Position numbers and translations under genes: made by a program. Shown here piece by piece: positions 43,390 to 52,782 of a DNA stretch of 64,000 bases (positions are counted from its first letter, which is position 1; each line of letters starts with the position of its first letter). This DNA is from JAWLFY01 sp041685355 (GTDB taxonomy: Bacteria; Planctomycetota; Planctomycetia; Pirellulales; Pirellulaceae). Below the pieces are notes generated by a model. It did not search any database. It was given only the letters and a program-made list of their open reading frames with translations, and was not told where the DNA came from. The stretch lies in assembly GCA_041685355.1 (NCBI GenBank), contig JAWLFY010000003.1:32868-96867 (forward strand), given 5' to 3'.

Positions 43390-44511
43390 TCATTCGCGGC
43401 AATGGGCGAGCGCCAACAACGCGTAAGCGGTCACCAACTGGCGATCCCCCTCCATCCAACGTTCACTTCCGAGGTTCACCCACGAGCCGTCGTCCTGTTG
43501 CGTTTCGGCCAACTTCTTGACCAAGTCTTCCCGCCACGGATGCGCCGTGCCCGTCGCGTCGTCGATGACGTCCACGTCGGCGACGTCGAGCGCCTTGGCG
43601 AACGTGTGGAAGTAATAGTAAAGCCCCTGCTTTCCCATCCCGGGGTTGTCTTCCAGCGTGTAGTGGTTGCGGATGAATCCCATCGCGGCCGTGACCCGTG
43701 GGTCGTCAGGCTCCAACCCCGCATAGATCATGCTCTTGAGTCCCGCGTAGGTCATCGACGCGTAGCTCCGCAGCCCCCCGTTGGCCGTCTCGCCCGCCTT
43801 GCTCTGGCCCCCCGCGGCAGGCGTGTAATAGAAGCCCCCGTCGCCGATTTTGTCCGCGTGCTCGGTGTCGTTCCCGTGCTCCGCCAAGTTCTGAGACCGG
43901 AGAACGAACTTCAACGCTTTCTGGATCGATTCGTCGTCCGCGTCGTTTCCCAATCCCCGTAACGCCTCGATCAGGAACGCCGTGTTCGACAAGTCCGGCC
44001 GCGATCCCGAACTGCCGTAACCGGCACCGCCGTATCGGACGTCGTCCGGGCCGACCCCTTCGCTCTCGTCCCACTGAATGCCTTTTAAAAACGCCTCGGC
44101 ACGCCCCAGGATGCTGTCGTAGCGGTCCCCTTCGTTGGCGGCTAACAGCCCGAGCGCCGCGATCGACGTCTCGTAGTTCCGGTGCCGCGAACCGGACCGA
44201 TAGATCCCCCCGTCGGACCGAACGTGCGATTCGATGTACTCGAGGGCTTTCCGGACCGACGGGTCGTCGACCGCCTGCGGCCGGTGCTCCAAAATCGCGC
44301 GGACGCAAAGCGCCGTCACCGCGACCCCCGTCTCGCCGCTGAACGAACCGTCCGCCGCCTGACCACGGCTCTTCAAAAACTCGATCCCGCGGTCGGCCAA
44401 CCGGTCTACCTGTTCCTCCAGTGGCTCCGCGGCCCGCGACGGCGCCGGAAGCAACATCAACGCCCCAACAATCATGGGGATCAAAGAGGTAATGAGGGAA
44501 TGAGGCGTCAT
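43390..44511 (-). CDS. Exported terpene-cyclase-fold (prenyltransferase/squalene oxidase repeat) protein
   Basis: 373 aa. Signal peptide about 1-27 (LITSLIPMIVGALMLLPAPSRA). The rest is made of alpha/alpha-toroid repeats of the prenyltransferase/squalene-oxidase type: GIEFLKSRGQAADGSFSGE, YIESHVRSDGGIYRSG and AETQQDDGSWVNLGSERWM. The DxDD cyclase motif is absent, so it is not a usual cyclase. This family is common in planctomycetes as secreted proteins of unknown role. The TGA stop lies in a 16-bp repeat (43339-43389). Confidence 0.85.
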   Translation of the reverse strand: MTPHSLITSLIPMIVGALMLLPAPSRAAEPLEEQVDRLADRGIEFLKSRGQAADGSFSGETGVAVTALCVRAILEHRPQAVDDPSVRKALEYIESHVRSDGGIYRSGSRHRNYETSIAALGLLAANEGDRYDSILGRAEAFLKGIQWDESEGVGPDDVRYGGAGYGSSGSRPDLSNTAFLIEALRGLGNDADDESIQKALKFVLRSQNLAEHGNDTEHADKIGDGGFYYTPAAGGQSKAGETANGGLRSYASMTYAGLKSMIYAGLEPDDPRVTAAMGFIRNHYTLEDNPGMGKQGLYYYFHTFAKALDVADVDVIDDATGTAHPWREDLVKKLAETQQDDGSWVNLGSERWMEGDRQLVTAYALLALAHCRE

Positions 44512-44638
44512 ATCGGGATCTCCGAGTCAGATCGGGTAAATGCACAAAGCTGGCACAGACCGCCAAGCAACCCTCCCATTCTACGCCCGACCCCAACCGG
44601 GGTGCAGCGGGGCGAGCCGGAATGACGACGAATCATCC
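44512..44638. other. Divergent intergenic region
   Basis: 127 bp separating two divergent starts, so both promoters should lie here. I see no clear promoter boxes. Many alternative frames run through it but none is convincing. Confidence 0.5.
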
Positions 44639-45325
44639 ATGAACCCTGCGACCCCGCTCCGCGCCGCCGAAGCCTCGCCTCCCCAAGACCGGGATGCTCA
44701 AGACCGGGATGCCCAAGACCGGACCGCCGGCGACGTCTCCTCCCCGGTGGGAGACGCGTCGGTGGAAGACGCGTGGTTGGGAGACGCGTCGTTGAACCGC
44801 ACGCCGCCGGAGCTTGGGTCGTATCGCCGGTTCGACGGCCGACACGACACGAACCGGGCCGCCCCCGGGAAACCGTCCGCGTCCCCAAGGGAGTCGCACG
44901 AGGCTGCGGCCACGTCGCCGACGCCCAGCCCCGATGGCGACGATCCGGCGTTCACCCTCCGCTCGCTCCTCCGTCTCCACGCCGCCGACCTGATCGTGAC
45001 GCTCCGGCAATGGGGCGAGCGACTCGACAACCGCGAAGCGACCCTCGATCTCCGCGCCGCCCACCTCAACCTGCTCTGGCGCCACGGCCGCGCGAGTCCG
45101 CGACCGAACGAAGAAGCCTCCGACGATCCCCGGGCCCCAGCGGCCCAGACGCGGCCGACGCCTGCCAACGGCCCGACAGCGGAAACGAAAACTTCGGACG
45201 CCCCGATCGACTCAGCGATCTCGCGAGGATGGGGCGACGAACTCGCCGCGCAGCGTCAGGCGATCGATCGTCTCCGACATGACGCCGATCGGTTCGCCAA
45301 CCGGCTCGAATCGAGCCTCCCGTAG
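44639..45325 (+). CDS. Hypothetical protein with low-complexity N-terminus
   Basis: 228 aa from ATG 44639 (an in-frame start at 44540 is possible). The N-terminal part is proline/alanine/aspartate rich and contains two in-frame 15-bp repeats (44684-44728 and 44747-44791). Residues about 110-155 (LHAADLIVTLRQWGERLDNR, then ATLDLRAAHLNLLWR) form helix with coiled-coil character, and the C-terminus has AAQRQAIDRLRHDADRFANRL. This conserved helical stretch suggests a real gene, but I do not recognise a function. Neighbours give no clue. Confidence 0.55.
   Translation: MNPATPLRAAEASPPQDRDAQDRDAQDRTAGDVSSPVGDASVEDAWLGDASLNRTPPELGSYRRFDGRHDTNRAAPGKPSASPRESHEAAATSPTPSPDGDDPAFTLRSLLRLHAADLIVTLRQWGERLDNREATLDLRAAHLNLLWRHGRASPRPNEEASDDPRAPAAQTRPTPANGPTAETKTSDAPIDSAISRGWGDELAAQRQAIDRLRHDADRFANRLESSLP
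44684..44791. repeat. Two in-frame 15-bp tandem repeats
   Basis: First set: two copies of CAAGACCGGGATGCT/C (44684-44713) and a degenerate third. Second set: GTGGGAGACGCGTCG, GTGGAAGACGCGTGG and TTGGGAGACGCGTCG (44747-44791). Both have a period of 15 and keep the frame, encoding five-residue repeats (QDRDA; GDASV-like). Confidence 0.8.
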
Positions 45326-45597
45326 GCAATCGAGTCTCCGGTGGGCAACGGTCGGCAGAGATCGGACGTCCTTTCCCGTCCCCCTCGCGCATCTCTCTCG
45401 CGGAACGGCACAAGCCGTCGGGTCTTCGCGTGTCGGGTCTTCGCGTGAAGACGCTCATCGATGCGGCGGCCGGGGCTGAATCGATCCCCGATTCGGAAGG
45501 GACCACGACCGGTCTGGTTGCCACCGAGCCGGAAGGACGCGCACAATACAGCCTCCCCGATCCACTTGAAACGCTTCCCGCTCCCCCGGAGGTCTCG
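45326..45597. other. Intergenic region with short direct repeat
   Basis: 272 bp before the isomerase-like gene. A GTCGGGTCTTCGCGT unit occurs twice near 45417-45448. No gene or RNA was recognised; the in-frame extension from 45430 is not needed because of the strong ribosome-binding site at 45588. Confidence 0.5.
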
Positions 45598-46599
45598 ATG
45601 GCCCGCCCCGTCACCCTGTTCACCGGCCAGTGGGCCGACGTCCCGTTCGAGGAAATGACCCGGATGACGGCCGATTTCGGCTACGACGGGATCGAGCTCG
45701 CGTGCTGGGGCGACCACTTCGAGGTCGACCGGGCGATCGCCGAAGACGACTATTGCGACAACCACCGCAAACGGCTCGACGGGGCGGGACTGCAATGCCA
45801 TGCGATTAGCGCCCACTTGGTCGGCCAAGCCGTGCTCGACGTCATCGACCAACGCCACCAGGCGATCTTGCCCGACTACGTTTGGGGCGACGGCGACCCG
45901 GCCGGCGTCAACGAACGGGCCGCCGAAGAGCTGAAGCAAACCGCCCGGGCGGCACAGAAGTTCGGCGTCGACGTCGTCAACGGGTTCACCGGAAGCAGCA
46001 TCTGGCATCTGCTCTATTCGTTCCCCCCGGTCCCGCCGAGCATGATCGATGCCGGCTTCGAACTGCTCGCCGAGCGATTCAACCCGATCCTCGACGTGTT
46101 CGGCGAGTGCGGCGTCCGCTACGCGTTGGAAGTCCACCCGACCGAGATCGCGTTCGACATCTACACCGCCCAGCGCGCCCTCGAGGCCCTCGATCGACGC
46201 CCCGAATTCGGGTTCAACTTCGACCCCAGCCACCTGATTTGGCAAGGCGTCGATCCGGTCCAGTTCATCCGTGCCTTCCCCGATCGCATCTACCACGTTC
46301 ACATCAAGGACGCGTTGGTGACCCTCGACGGCCGCAGCGGGATCCTCGCCAGCCACCTCAACTTCGGCGACGCACGCCGCGGGTGGGACTTCCGCAGCCC
46401 GGGACGGGGCGGGGTGAACTTTGAGGAGATCATCCGGGCGCTCAACGACATCGGCTACGACGGGCCGCTATCGATCGAGTGGGAAGACAGCGGCATGGAG
46501 CGAACATTTGGCGCCCGTGAAGCGTGCCAGTTCACCAAGAAGCTCGATTTCTCTCCCAGCACGGTGGCGTTCGATGCCGCGTTCGACGAATCGAACTGA
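45598..46599 (+). CDS. Sugar phosphate isomerase/epimerase-like TIM-barrel enzyme
   Basis: 333 aa from the ATG at 45598 (CCGGAGG 6-12 bp upstream). AP endonuclease 2 superfamily (xylose-isomerase-like TIM barrel). Metal-site elements: GFNFDPSHLIWQ (D and H), VHIKDALV, GRGGVNFEEII and SIEWEDSG, with LEVHPTEIAFDIYTA supplying the glutamate. Longer than the 280-residue average, with an insertion near WGDGDPAG. The substrate is not predictable, as family members act on sugars, inosose and related polyols. It lies 11 bp before thiS, perhaps cotranscribed. Confidence 0.9.
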   Translation: MARPVTLFTGQWADVPFEEMTRMTADFGYDGIELACWGDHFEVDRAIAEDDYCDNHRKRLDGAGLQCHAISAHLVGQAVLDVIDQRHQAILPDYVWGDGDPAGVNERAAEELKQTARAAQKFGVDVVNGFTGSSIWHLLYSFPPVPPSMIDAGFELLAERFNPILDVFGECGVRYALEVHPTEIAFDIYTAQRALEALDRRPEFGFNFDPSHLIWQGVDPVQFIRAFPDRIYHVHIKDALVTLDGRSGILASHLNFGDARRGWDFRSPGRGGVNFEEIIRALNDIGYDGPLSIEWEDSGMERTFGAREACQFTKKLDFSPSTVAFDAAFDESN

Positions 46600-46610
46600 G
46601 TACGAGTGAC

Positions 46611-46814
46611 ATGATCCGGATCACGGTCAACGGCAAACCGATCGAACTCGACGCCCCGATGACGGTCGAGCGTCTACTCGATTCGGTCGAGGTCCCGCCG
46701 AACTATTTGGCCGTCGAGGTCAACGCCCACGTCGTCCCGCGGGAACGCTACACCGACGTCACCGTCGGGGATGGCGACGAGATCGAACTCGTGACGCTCG
46801 TCGGGGGCGGTTGA
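46611..46814 (+). CDS. thiS: ThiS sulfur-carrier protein
   Basis: 67 aa with the ubiquitin-like fold of ThiS: ITVNGKPIELDAPMTVERLL at the start and the C-terminal GGG whose diglycine is thiocarboxylated to carry sulfur for the thiamine thiazole ring. It overlaps thiG (TGATG), the usual partner. No thiF or thiH is in the window, so the activating enzyme is encoded elsewhere. Confidence 0.95.
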   Translation: MIRITVNGKPIELDAPMTVERLLDSVEVPPNYLAVEVNAHVVPRERYTDVTVGDGDEIELVTLVGGG

Positions 46815-47716
46815 TGACGCCCATCCGAAACGACGCCTCCACTCGAAATGACATCACCCCCGGGATCGATTTCCCCGCTGACTCCGAAGGCTGGTCCGTC
46901 GCCGGGCGGACCCTCCGTAGCCGGCTGATCGTCGGCACCGGCCGCTACGACACGCTCGAACAGATGCGGGATTCGCTCGACGCGTCGGGGGCGGACTGCG
47001 TCACCGTCGCCGTCCGCCGCGAACGGCTCTACGACCGCCAAGGCCAAAACATCCTCGACTTCCTTGACCTCGATCGGTACATCCTGCTCCCCAACACCGC
47101 CGGCTGCTACACCGCCGCCGACGCGACCCGGGCCGCCCGGCTCGGCCGCGAAATCTTGCGGTCGCTCGGGAACCCCGGGGCCGACTGGGTCAAGCTCGAA
47201 GTGCTCGGCGACAGCCGCACCCTGCTCCCCGACCCCGCCGAAACGGTCCGCGCCTGCCGCGAACTGGTCGACGACGGTTTTTCGGTCCTCTGCTACACCA
47301 GCGATTGCCCCGTCACCGCGGCCCGGCTCAAAGAAGTCGGCGCCGCCAGCGTGATGCCGGCCGGCAGCCCGATCGGTTCCGGGCAAGGCCTGCTCAACCG
47401 CAACAACCTGCGGATCATCCTGGAGTACCTCAAGTCGGACGACCCCGATTACCCGGTGATCGTCGACGCCGGCGTGGGGACCGCCAGCGACGTCAGCGAG
47501 GCGTTCGAACTGGGGGCCGACGGGGTGCTGCTCAACACCGCGATCGCCCACGCCCGCGACCCCGTGCGGATGGCCCGAGCGATGCGGCACGCGGCCCTCG
47601 CCGGCCGCGACGCGTTGCTCGCCGGACGCATCCCGAAACGCCTCTACGGTACCGCCAGCAGCCCCGAGGAAGGCGTCATCAGCTCCCGCCCCTACGGTTC
47701 CGCCGCGGACGGTTGA
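46814..47716 (+). CDS. thiG: Thiazole synthase ThiG
   Basis: 300 aa TIM-barrel enzyme making the thiazole phosphate from DXP, dehydroglycine and ThiS-thiocarboxylate. Motifs: DCVTVAVRR, PNTAGCYTAADATRAARL, WVKLEVLGD (the Schiff-base lysine) and PIGSGQGLLN with VDAGVGTASDVSEAFELGAD. The first 40 residues are a non-conserved extension compared with most ThiG (about 260 aa). The start ATG shares a base with the thiS stop. Confidence 0.95.
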   Translation: MTPIRNDASTRNDITPGIDFPADSEGWSVAGRTLRSRLIVGTGRYDTLEQMRDSLDASGADCVTVAVRRERLYDRQGQNILDFLDLDRYILLPNTAGCYTAADATRAARLGREILRSLGNPGADWVKLEVLGDSRTLLPDPAETVRACRELVDDGFSVLCYTSDCPVTAARLKEVGAASVMPAGSPIGSGQGLLNRNNLRIILEYLKSDDPDYPVIVDAGVGTASDVSEAFELGADGVLLNTAIAHARDPVRMARAMRHAALAGRDALLAGRIPKRLYGTASSPEEGVISSRPYGSAADG

Positions 47717-47741
47717 CGGCCCACGGAAATCGCGGGAAAAA

Positions 47742-47866
47742 GACCACACGGCGCGCGCCGTTCCGCCAGATTGCGCGAGGTGTTTCCACAAGTTAGCGGC
47801 AGCACGCGAGCCCTCCGGTGGGTCCCGCGGCACATGAGACCGGACGGCTCGCGCCGTTCCGCTAAC
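47742..47866. repeat. Imperfect palindromic repeat and half copy
   Basis: 47792-47866 forms an inverted repeat: arms begin GTTAGCGG and continue CGCGAGCC(C/G)TCCGGT, separated by about a dozen bases with CCCGCGGCACATGA. A half copy lies at 47742-47770 (GACCACACGGCGCGCGCCGT then TCCGCC). The right arm gives the TAG stop of the minus-strand quinoprotein (47862-47864). It fills the 145-bp convergent gap after thiG. Confidence 0.8.
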
Positions 47867-50642
47867 GAGTGGCTGCTTCCCATACAGGGCGGACACGCCC
47901 CGCCTCGTCGCCGTACGTCTGCGAGACGACGATTCCGCTCGCCTGGGACGTGTAGAAAATTCGCCCGTTGGAGACGACCGCCCCGAGGCACTCACGCGAG
48001 TCGATCGCGGGGCCGGTCGAGACGAGTTCTCCGTCGGCCGACAGATCGATCATGTCCATGTTCGCCCCCAACACGTACGGCTCCGAAAGCGTGAACCGAC
48101 AACACGCATAGTTGTGCCCGATGCTCTGCATGACCTTTCCGGTCTCCCGATCGAACACGTTCCCCTTCCCCCGCAACGCGTTCGAAAATACGAACCGCTC
48201 GCCGACGGTGACGACGTTCAACGCCGAGGTGACCGGATCCGATTTCCAGATCAACGATCCGTCGTCGGCGTCGAGGCACCACACATATCGGTCGTCGGTC
48301 CCTTCGGTCGCACGATTGAACCCGCCGATGAAAAGCCGCCCGTCGCGGGCGCTCAGCGTGCACTTGGACGTCACGTAATAATCGGTCGTGAGCCACTTCA
48401 TCTCGCCGGTCTGCGGGTCGAGACACGCGGTCAGCCCGTTGTGGTCCGCCGGTAAACCGCGCCGCCGACGTTGGCTCACCGAATACCCGAAGAACGTCGA
48501 GTAATAAAGCTTGCCGTCGAGGATACAAATGCCGCAGTCGTTTCCGCCCCGGCCGTACTCCGAAAAGTCCTTCTCCCATACGACCTCGCCCGTGTTCATG
48601 TCCCACGCCCAAACGCGCGGACGATGGTCACGGGGGTAGTACGGGTTGTCATTCGAGTAAATCCAACTCATCACCTCCCGTCCGTCGTCCGCCGGGACCG
48701 GATCCCCTTTGAACGTGAACGGCTTCTCGGTCCCTTGGGCGGCGTACTCCCCCGAGCCCGACGCGTAGATCGCGACGTCGCCGTGAACCACCGGCGGGAA
48801 CTGGCGACTCCAACTCGGCGACCCCGTAAACGGCGCCTCCCACAGCAAATCCCCCGTGGCCGCGTCGAGACAACGAACCAGCGAGCGTTTGATCCCCGCT
48901 TGCGGCACGAGCAGCTTGCCGTCGATGTACAGCGGCGAGGTGAACGAAAGATAGACGTCGGGGAAATGTCGCCGCCACAATAACCGCCCCGTGTCCTGCT
49001 CGGTGGCGATGATCTGCCCCTCGGCCGTGTGCGTATACAGCCGACCGCCGCCACACACCGGCAAGTGCTTGACCGTCCCTTCCAACCGCCGGGCCCAACG
49101 CATCCGCAGCGGCGGGCTGAGCCCCTGGTCGTTCGCGTTGGTCCCGCCAAAGTCGCCGTAATTCGTGTACCAGTCGTACTCGGATGATGCACGCGGGCCG
49201 GTTAGCGGGCTGCGGATCTTCGTCAACTCGAGCGTCTCGGTCGGCATCGCCGCGTCGCCCCCCTCGCCGAACACGTACAAGTAACCGTCCTCCCCGGCCA
49301 CGTAAATCCGACCGGCGTTAACCGCGATCGGTGCCGTGATCGGGACGCCGAACCCGGTCGCCAACTCGACCGTTTCCCCGCCCGAGTCTCCGTTGCCGCC
49401 GGACCCCTCCGCCTCGATCGGGACGACTCGCACCCTCCCGTCGAGCCCGGCATACACGACGTGCCGCTCGGTCACGACCGGAGGACAGACCGAAGCCGCT
49501 TCGCACAGCACGTCCGGTTTCTCGTCACCGGGATCGTGTCGACAAAGGCCCAGCCCCGCCTCGGGACGCACGCGATACACGTGACCGTCGCGGATGCTGA
49601 CCGACGCGAAGCTGAGTAACCCCGGCAAATGGATCGCGGTTTCGGTACCGCGGACGTAATCGGCACGCACCTCCGAGCCGTCACGCTGTAACACCTCGAC
49701 TCGGCCCGCGTTGTCCCGTCGATGCCACTGGATATAAACGTTTCCCTCGGCGTCGGCGCTCTGGCCAAACGTCGCCGGGTACTCGCTCCCCGCATAGGCC
49801 GGGATCGAGGCGACGGCCCGCAACTCGGGCGACTCCCCACCGTCCTCCAAATACACCGTCCGCCCGCCCGCCGGCATGACGACCGTCTTGTCGATCAGAC
49901 AAATGTCACGCGAACAGACGAAATGATCCCGCCACGTGACCCGGTCGCCGCGAGCCTTGAGCCAATCTTGCCCGTTCCAGCGGTCGCCCTCGAAATCGAC
50001 CACCTCACGAACGAAATCCCAAGTCCACGCCACCTCGCCGTCGGGCTCGACCGCGTATACCCGTGCCCCGAGCGTCGCGAAGTAAACCCTTGACTCACCC
50101 ACGGCCGGAGCGGACATCACCGGCTCGCCACATTCGATCTGCCGGACGACTTCCCCGGTCCGCCGATCGAAGACGAAGTACGACCCCGCGGTCGTGCCGA
50201 CGTGAAGGTAGTCCCCGACCACCGCCGGGGAGGCGACGTTGTTGCAATTTCCTGCCCCGCCCGGCGTCTCATGCCGCCACCGGGTCTCGAAGGTTTCCGT
50301 ATCGATCGCATGCACCACCCCCGCCCCGTCGACCACATAGGCGGTGGGGCCGACGACCACGGGAGCCGCGAACACGGCATCGCTGAGCGGTACCGCGGCG
50401 ACCAACCCGAGGTCGTCGGGCAACGTGACCGACGGGTGGTCGCCCGATCGGAGCGGCCCACCTTGTAGCTGCGGCCAATCAGCCGCGACGTCATTCGCCG
50501 CCCCGCCAACCAGACCGGCGACGGCCGCGACCCATCCCAGCGTCACCCGCGCCAAGGTCATCCTGTCGGTCCCGCGCGACGTCGCCCGACGAGCCGAACC
50601 ACTCGACCTCGCGGAAGTAACGTGTTGGTCAGCCGCCGTCAT
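47862..50642 (-). CDS. PQQ-type beta-propeller (BamB-like) exported protein
   Basis: Up to 926 aa; a better signal peptide arises from the in-frame ATG at 50561 (TLARVTLGWVAAVAGLVGGA), so 899 aa is plausible. One large or two fused quinoprotein-like propellers with PQQ-style blades: VHAIDTETFETRWRHETPG, YFVFDRRTGEVVRQIECGEP and TGRLLWRRHFPDV. No methyltransferase-like segment, unlike the other two. It lacks the Cys-rich and metal ligands of true PQQ dehydrogenases, so a scaffolding or binding role is as likely as catalysis. Convergent with thiG. Confidence 0.85.
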   Translation of the reverse strand: MTAADQHVTSARSSGSARRATSRGTDRMTLARVTLGWVAAVAGLVGGAANDVAADWPQLQGGPLRSGDHPSVTLPDDLGLVAAVPLSDAVFAAPVVVGPTAYVVDGAGVVHAIDTETFETRWRHETPGGAGNCNNVASPAVVGDYLHVGTTAGSYFVFDRRTGEVVRQIECGEPVMSAPAVGESRVYFATLGARVYAVEPDGEVAWTWDFVREVVDFEGDRWNGQDWLKARGDRVTWRDHFVCSRDICLIDKTVVMPAGGRTVYLEDGGESPELRAVASIPAYAGSEYPATFGQSADAEGNVYIQWHRRDNAGRVEVLQRDGSEVRADYVRGTETAIHLPGLLSFASVSIRDGHVYRVRPEAGLGLCRHDPGDEKPDVLCEAASVCPPVVTERHVVYAGLDGRVRVVPIEAEGSGGNGDSGGETVELATGFGVPITAPIAVNAGRIYVAGEDGYLYVFGEGGDAAMPTETLELTKIRSPLTGPRASSEYDWYTNYGDFGGTNANDQGLSPPLRMRWARRLEGTVKHLPVCGGGRLYTHTAEGQIIATEQDTGRLLWRRHFPDVYLSFTSPLYIDGKLLVPQAGIKRSLVRCLDAATGDLLWEAPFTGSPSWSRQFPPVVHGDVAIYASGSGEYAAQGTEKPFTFKGDPVPADDGREVMSWIYSNDNPYYPRDHRPRVWAWDMNTGEVVWEKDFSEYGRGGNDCGICILDGKLYYSTFFGYSVSQRRRRGLPADHNGLTACLDPQTGEMKWLTTDYYVTSKCTLSARDGRLFIGGFNRATEGTDDRYVWCLDADDGSLIWKSDPVTSALNVVTVGERFVFSNALRGKGNVFDRETGKVMQSIGHNYACCRFTLSEPYVLGANMDMIDLSADGELVSTGPAIDSRECLGAVVSNGRIFYTSQASGIVVSQTYGDEAGRVRPVWEAATR

Positions 50643-50973
50643 CGTTGATCACCGTTCGCGATTCGGTTAAGGGTCGCCGGTTATGGGTCGCCGGTTATGG
50701 GTCGGTCGAGACGAAGTGCCGAACACCTGACGCCTCGCCAGCTCATCGACCCCCTATTGTATGGCTGGGCGGTTCCAGGCGGGGAGACGCGGGGCCGCTT
50801 TCCGCCGAAATGTTCCCCCCTCACGGGCCCGTTGCTCGGTCGGGTGTGGATCGATCTTGAGTCGAACTCGGAAAATTTCGTAGTTTCCCACGACCGCAAC
50901 GGTTCCCCGGCCAATGTCGTCGGAAACCGTCCATCGAATCGAGACCCGCGATCGGAACAAAGGAGTGTCCGTG
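50643..50973. other. 331-bp intergenic region with 14-bp repeat
   Basis: Divergent genes flank it. A GGGTCGCCGGTTAT unit repeats twice (50671-50698) with partial copies on both sides. AAAGGAG at 50959-50965 serves the gene at 50974. Otherwise no gene, tRNA or clear promoter. Confidence 0.6.
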
Positions 50974-52782
50974 ATGCCCCAATCAACTCCCTGCCAGCGA
51001 CCCCGCACGGCGTCGCCCCGCCGCCCCGGCACGCTTCGTCTATTCGTCCCGATCGCCGCGTTGGCGGTGATGACGTTCGTCGCGCCACAAGCGCGGGCGG
51101 ACGAGGAATCGGGGAAGGGGATCGTCGCGGTCGTCAACGCCGAACCGATCACCTACAAGACACTCGCCGACGAGTCCCTCCGCCGTTACGGTGAAGACCA
51201 ACTCGAAAGCATGATCAACCGTCACCTGATCCTGCAAGCTTGTCAGGAACGCGGCATCGAAGTGACCGAGACCGACGTCCGCGAAGAGATTCAGCGGTTG
51301 GCGACGAAGTTTCGCTTGTCGGTCGAAAACTACTTGTCTCTGTTGGAAGAGGAACGCCAGATCTCGCCGAACCGCTACGGCCGCGAGATCATCTGGCCGA
51401 TGCTCGCCCTTCGCCGCCTCGTCGCCGACAAGATCGAGGTCACCGACGAAGAGTTCAATCAGGCGTTCGCGGCACAGTACGGCGAAGCGATCAAGTGCCG
51501 GATGATCATGGTTGAAAGCCGTGACGAGGCGGAATCGCTGCGGACCCAAGCGGCCGAAGACCCCGACTCGTTCGGTGGTCTCGCGAAGAAACACAGCGTC
51601 GACGAAACGAGCGCCAGCATGGGCGGTCTGATCCCGCCGATCCGGCACCACACCGGCGACGAGCGTCTCGAAGACGCGGCGTTCGCACTCGAAGACGGCG
51701 AGGTCTCCCCCGCGTTGCAACTCGGCGACCAATGGATCGTGTTGCAAGCCGTTCGACGGCTCCCCGCCTCGCGGCCCGACCCCAAGGCGATGCCGACCAT
51801 CCGGTCCCAGATCAACGATCGGATCCGCGATCAGAAAATGAAGGGGGCCGCGACCGAACTCTTCTCACAGCTCCAAGCGGAAGCCGACGTCGTGATCGTG
51901 CTGGGCGACGCCGATAAGGCGAAACAACACCCGGGGATCGCGGCGATCGTCAACGGCCAACAGGTCCCCCTCGCCGCCGTCGCGAAGGAATGTGTCAAAC
52001 ATCACGGCGGCGAAGTCCTCGAAGGCGAAATCAACCGGAAACTGCTGTCGCAAGCGCTGCGGAAGGCGAAAATCCGGGTCCGTGACGCCGACATCGAAGC
52101 GGAAGTCAAAGCGGCAGCGATCCGCTACGGCTACGTCCGCCCGGACGGGTCCGCGGACGTCGACGGATGGATCGAATCGGTGACCCAAGACGGAGAGACG
52201 ACGCGGGAACTGTACATCGCCGACGCGGTGTGGCCCAGCGTCGCGCTCAGCCGACTTGTCGAAAACGCGGTCGAGGTCACCGAAGAGGACATCCGACGCG
52301 GATACGAATCCGCCTTCGGACCGCGGGCCGAAGTGCTGGCGATCGTCTTGTCCGACCAACGCAGCGCCCAGAAAATCTGGGAGATGGCCCGCGGCAACCC
52401 GACCGATCAGTTCTTCGGACAACTCGCCGCCCAGTACAGCGTCGAACCGGTCTCCTCGAGCAACTTCGGGAAGGTGCCGCCGCTCCGGAAGCATGGCGGA
52501 CAACCGGCGATCGAGCGGGAAGCGTTCAAGCTCAAGCCGGGCGAACTCAGCGGGATCATCGCGACCGGCGATAAATACGTGATCCTCCGCTGCCAAGGTT
52601 TCACCGAGCCGGTCGTCCGTGACATCGAAGCGGTTCGCGACGAACTCGTCGAGGACCTCAACGAATCGAAGCGGACGGTCGCGATGGCCAACCACTTCGA
52701 CCGGCTCCGCGAAGCGGCCGAGATCGAGAACTTCTACGAGGTCCAGAAGCGGTCGCCCCGGGTCGCCCAAAAGCCCGAGTGA
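50974..52782 (+). CDS. Exported protein with two parvulin (PPIase) domains
   Basis: 602 aa from the ATG at 50974 (AAAGGAG just upstream); an in-frame start at 50914 is weaker. Signal peptide to about residue 45 (LFVPIAALAVMTFVAPQARA). SurA-like chaperone parts and parvulin domains occur twice: SVDETSASMGGLIPPIRHH ... FALEDGEVSPALQLGD, and SVEPVSSSNFGKVPPLRKH ... FKLKPGELSGIIATGD. The N-terminal SurA-N-like blocks are also duplicated (ESMINRHLILQACQERGIEV and GEINRKLLSQALRKAKIRV). Likely a periplasmic foldase for outer-membrane or exported proteins. The TGA stop lies in a 16-bp repeat. Confidence 0.88.
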   Translation: MPQSTPCQRPRTASPRRPGTLRLFVPIAALAVMTFVAPQARADEESGKGIVAVVNAEPITYKTLADESLRRYGEDQLESMINRHLILQACQERGIEVTETDVREEIQRLATKFRLSVENYLSLLEEERQISPNRYGREIIWPMLALRRLVADKIEVTDEEFNQAFAAQYGEAIKCRMIMVESRDEAESLRTQAAEDPDSFGGLAKKHSVDETSASMGGLIPPIRHHTGDERLEDAAFALEDGEVSPALQLGDQWIVLQAVRRLPASRPDPKAMPTIRSQINDRIRDQKMKGAATELFSQLQAEADVVIVLGDADKAKQHPGIAAIVNGQQVPLAAVAKECVKHHGGEVLEGEINRKLLSQALRKAKIRVRDADIEAEVKAAAIRYGYVRPDGSADVDGWIESVTQDGETTRELYIADAVWPSVALSRLVENAVEVTEEDIRRGYESAFGPRAEVLAIVLSDQRSAQKIWEMARGNPTDQFFGQLAAQYSVEPVSSSNFGKVPPLRKHGGQPAIEREAFKLKPGELSGIIATGDKYVILRCQGFTEPVVRDIEAVRDELVEDLNESKRTVAMANHFDRLREAAEIENFYEVQKRSPRVAQKPE

